A stretch of 64,000 nt of DNA from assembly GCF_964656455.1 (NCBI RefSeq), contig NC_135717.1, positions 6,944,001 through 7,008,000 of the forward strand, read 5' to 3'. The translations under genes were made by a program, and so were the position numbers. The stretch is from Halichoerus grypus. Its lineage: Eukaryota > Chordata > Mammalia > Carnivora > Phocidae. Position 1 is the stretch's first letter, and every line of letters starts with the position of its first letter. Under the pieces are notes generated by a model. It was not told the DNA's origin and searched no databases. It was given only the letters and a program-made list of their open reading frames with translations. Below are positions 61,361 through 64,000 of this stretch, one piece after another.

Positions 61361-64000
61361 TTATCTTGGTCCAAGCAGGGCCAGGGCTGAGAGGAAGAGA
61401 ATGAGGATGGGTTGGGTGTGAAAACCAACAGATGTCCCCCCAGTCCTGCTCCTGCCCTGGTTGTGGCGGACAAGGACACCTCCTCCCTTGCCCCCACTAA
61501 CATCCCTTCGAGGAGGGCGAGGCAGCCTGGCTGGGGGGGCCACAGCTGCTGCCCCAGCCATCCAGTCATCTGCATAGTGCTGTCCCTCTCCAGAACCACT
61601 GGCGTCTTCATCTGCAGGAAGGAAAGGATCAGAGACAGGGTTGAGAAAGAGAGGCAGTGGGAGACAGACACAGTGAGGGGGAGCGGGGAGAGAGACAAGA
61701 GAATTTAAGATTAAAAACAGAAAGGAGATGGGGCATGTGGGTGGCTCAGTTGGTTAAGTGTCTGCCTTCGGCTCAGGGTCCTGGGATGGAGCCCCGCATC
61801 GAGCCCCACATCGAGCCCCGCATCAAGCCCCACATCAAGCCCCACATCAAGCCCCGCATCGGCTCCCTCCTCAGCGGGGAGCCTGATTCTCCCTCTCCCT
61901 CTGCCTCTCCCCCCTCCCACTGTGCTCTCGCTCATTCTGCTCTCTCTCACTCTCTCAAATAAATAAATAAATAAATATCTTTAAAAAATAAAAACAGAAG
62001 AGATGGGAGAGAGACACAGGTAGATAGATGGAGATTGGGAAGAGGGAGAAAGTGAGTGACAGGAAGGGGAGGGGAGAGGTCAGACAGATGCAGGAATGAG
62101 AGAAGAAAAGAGACAATGAGACAGAGACAGAAGAGAGAGAGAGATGGGGAGAGAGGATACACAGGAAAAGACAAAACAGACGCACACAGAAGCAGCAAGC
62201 AGACAGAAAGAGGGGTGTTGAAGGAGAGACAATGCGAGACAGAGACGGACAAACAGATGATGAGAAAAAACAAAAACACTGTCTGTGCCTTGCTTCTCCG
62301 GCAAACTCTATCCTGGGAGCCAGCCCAATGGCCCCCCACCCAGCTTCCCCACCTCCCCCAGGTTGCAAGCCCTCCCCAACAACCCACACCCTTTGCTCGA
62401 TCTAAGAGGCTTCCCACTGTTATGTAAGAGTGTTTTGGTGTCTTCCCACTGGGTCGTGAACTCAAGGATGGAGACCCTGCCATGGGTCTTCTACCACTCA
62501 ACTTTGAGGTAAACGTTCAATAAAGGCGTGTTCAAAAAAGGAGGAAAGTAATGAATGAGTAAAGATGCGAGGGGAGGGGCTCAGAAGGCAGTGGGCGGGG
62601 CCGGGTCGGATCGCAGAAAGCCGGGAGGGGCGAAGCGCTCGGGGCGCCCGGGGTTCTCACCCCAGTCGTCCAGTTCCACGTCGCGTCCCAGCGCGGCCAC
62701 CCTCATCCTGGTCGTCGCTGCCCGGAGCTGCAGCCGCCGCCTCCGCGTCTGGAGGTCGGTGCTCGAGTCTTCCTTGTCCAGCTCTGGGTTGTCGAGCTGC
62801 TCGGACGCGGAGACCCCGACCACGGGCGACAAGTACCTGCGGGCAGAGCAGCCCCGAAGGCTCCCGCCCGGCCCCGACCCGCCCGCCCCGCGCCCGGCCC
62901 GCCCGCCGCCGCCGGGTCTCACCGGCCCCGCCCAGCTCCGGTCCAGCAGGGCGCCGCCTCCTTCGAGATGTCTGCTGCCATGCGGGGGTCCCCGCACACC
63001 GCCAGAGGCAGCCCGGCCCAGAAGCCCCTCACCCGGCCCAGCCGCTCGCGGAGCTCCCACACCTGGGCGAACAGAGAGCGCGGCTGGGCTGGAGCACGCG
63101 CCCCCCACTACCCGTATCCGCCCCCCCCCGCCCCCCGCCGCCGCCCCCTCTCTGCCCCCCACTCACCAGGCGGTTCAGGCTGGTGCTCCCAGGCGTCGTG
63201 GGCCTCTCCTCCGTCCCTGGCACCCCTGCTGCCCCCACCGCTCCCGCCGAGGTCCAGAGGCGTCCCACCTCTTCCCGGGGGGCTGGGGCTCGGCGGGTGC
63301 GGCCTTGTACCCGTTGGGGGTTGCCACATTGCTGAAACACCTAAGGCACAAGGAAGAGGATCCCCCTAGTCATCCTGCGATGAGAACCACACAGTGTCCC
63401 CACTCCAACACCCCAGTCTCCCTGACACCCCACACTGTCCCCCCACTCCAGACCCTCAGCTCCACTCATCTCTCTCCTGTACTCCAACACCCTCCCTGCA
63501 CTGTCTTTCCCCCTCCTCAGGCTGACACTCCCACCCTTCTCATGGCCCCTGTACCTGGGCTGACACTGCCACACTGTTTTCCTGCAGATACATCAAAGCT
63601 TCTGAGATCCTCACCCCAATGGACTGAGCTGCCAGCTCAAAAGAAAAAGAGCCCTGGAGCTTCTCAGCCAGGAACAGGAGACCATCTTGAAGGAGGGGAA
63701 GAAAGAGAAAGGGTGTCATGAGGGACTGTGATGCTCCCACAAATCCTGACCTGGGTCTTGGAGGGAAGCAACAAGGTGTTGGATAGGAGAAACTCACATG
63801 AGAATAGTCTCTCAACTCCGTAAGGTTTAAAACTCCCTCCCCAGTCCACCCCAAGGCATCCCAAACACAAACAGCCCTCCCAGGCCCTCCTGAATCCCCT
63901 CACCCAGATAGGCCCCCCAGTCAGGATCCAGTCCGTGGCTGCGGAGACAGCCATTGGCCACATTGAGGCAGAAGCCCCGGCAGGGTGGCAGCGAGGGGAT
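61361..64000 (-). CDS. GPC2: GPC2 (glypican-2), C-terminal 322 codons; 5' part lies outside the window
   Basis: Minus-strand exons are 64000-63904 (cut by the window end), 63685-63555, 63340-63167, 63062-62923, 62836-62661 and 61611-61361. Together they give 969 nt in one open frame ending TAA. Visible features are the Cys-rich core segment CRGFCLN, the conserved block [20 protein letters not shown], a dibasic RTRR site where glypicans are cut by convertases, and an acidic tail with SGSG as a heparan-sulfate attachment site. The C-terminus [15 protein letters not shown] is a GPI-anchor signal. Family knowledge: glypican-2 is a GPI-linked heparan-sulfate proteoglycan of developing neurons. The exon 63167-63340 codes 58 residues where I recall about 49 in human; the extra residues ([16 protein letters not shown] region) follow the cleavage site. 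Everything visible is intact. Confidence 0.96.
61731..61988 (+). mobile_element. CAN SINE with internal tandem expansion, GPC2 intron
   Basis: Head GTGGGTGGCTCAG and tail AAATAAATAAATAAATAA, with flanking repeats resembling AAAACAGAARGAGATGG on both sides. Its body is lengthened by six 12-bp units (see separate entry). Antisense to GPC2. Confidence 0.9.
61789..61860. repeat. 12-bp x 6 tandem array inside a SINE
   Basis: Six head-to-tail 12-bp units of RAGCCCCRCATC with no gaps, replacing the single GAGCCCCGCATC found in ordinary SINE copies. Only the first base and one internal purine vary. Confidence 0.95.
61990..62285 (+). repeat. Polypurine GA/ACAGAGA-rich low-complexity tract
   Basis: About 300 bp made almost wholly of A and G with scattered C (GAGACAGAGACAG-like units), in the last GPC2 intron. 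The GPC2 pre-mRNA strand is correspondingly pyrimidine-rich. Confidence 0.8.
62560..63330. other. CpG-rich stretch over GPC2 3' exons
   Basis: Very GC/CpG-rich DNA spanning three GPC2 exons and the introns between them, including poly-C runs near 63120-63160. This produces long spurious open frames on the plus strand. I see no independent promoter evidence. Confidence 0.6.

Noticed and set aside
61789..61860. CRISPR-like array
   Set aside because: Units are 12 bp and directly adjacent with no spacers, inside a SINE in a mammalian genome.
62555..63721. 388-codon plus-strand open frame
   Set aside because: It runs antisense over GPC2 exons in CpG-rich DNA. The minus-strand exons have correct splice sites and family identity, so this frame is a composition artefact.

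Overview
The window looks like nuclear DNA of a non-canid, non-felid carnivore, most likely an arctoid (bear, pinniped or musteloid). The evidence is about 36 tRNA-Lys-type CAN SINEs, recognised by the GCGCCTGGGTGGCTCAG head, an AAATAAATAAA tail and usually a target-site duplication (TSD). I saw no copy with the dog-specific head (GATCCCTGGGTGGCGCAG) or the cat-type body. The L1 3' ends also have the carnivore form. I cannot name the species.

Positions 1-45,600 are a repeat-dominated intergenic stretch in which I find no functional gene. It holds SINEs, ancient and younger L1 fragments in both orientations, L2 remnants, MIRs, two MER5-type hAT fossils and one full-length RPL21 retropseudogene (27,769-28,907). 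The best-structured part is a nested retroelement stack at about 26,780-36,490. There an old plus-strand L1 was hit by the RPL21 retrocopy, a 2.1-kb 5'-truncated L1 with a clear TSD, an L1 3'-UTR piece and many SINEs.

Positions 45,600-64,000 are a compact, GC-rich gene cluster: LAMTOR4 (+), TRAPPC14/C7orf43/MAP11 (-), GAL3ST4 (-) and the 3' half of GPC2 (-, cut by the window end). This is the order I recall for human 7q22. Exon boundaries were read from GT/AG sites and phase. LAMTOR4 gives 99 codons, TRAPPC14 580 and GAL3ST4 487. GPC2 gives 322 in-frame C-terminal codons. All four appear intact. Only one CAN SINE lies in this part, in a GPC2 intron.

The genes are neighbours and not a pathway: a lysosomal Ragulator subunit, a TRAPPII trafficking subunit, a Golgi galactose-3-O-sulfotransferase and a cell-surface heparan-sulfate proteoglycan. 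LAMTOR4 and TRAPPC14 converge tail to tail with about 260-300 bp between poly(A) signals. I found no new system. The most notable items are repeated SINE insertion into already duplicated target sites, a head-to-head SINE-head palindrome, the RPL21 retrocopy with an extended 3' end, a 12-bp tandem array inside an intronic SINE, and a longer linker in GPC2.
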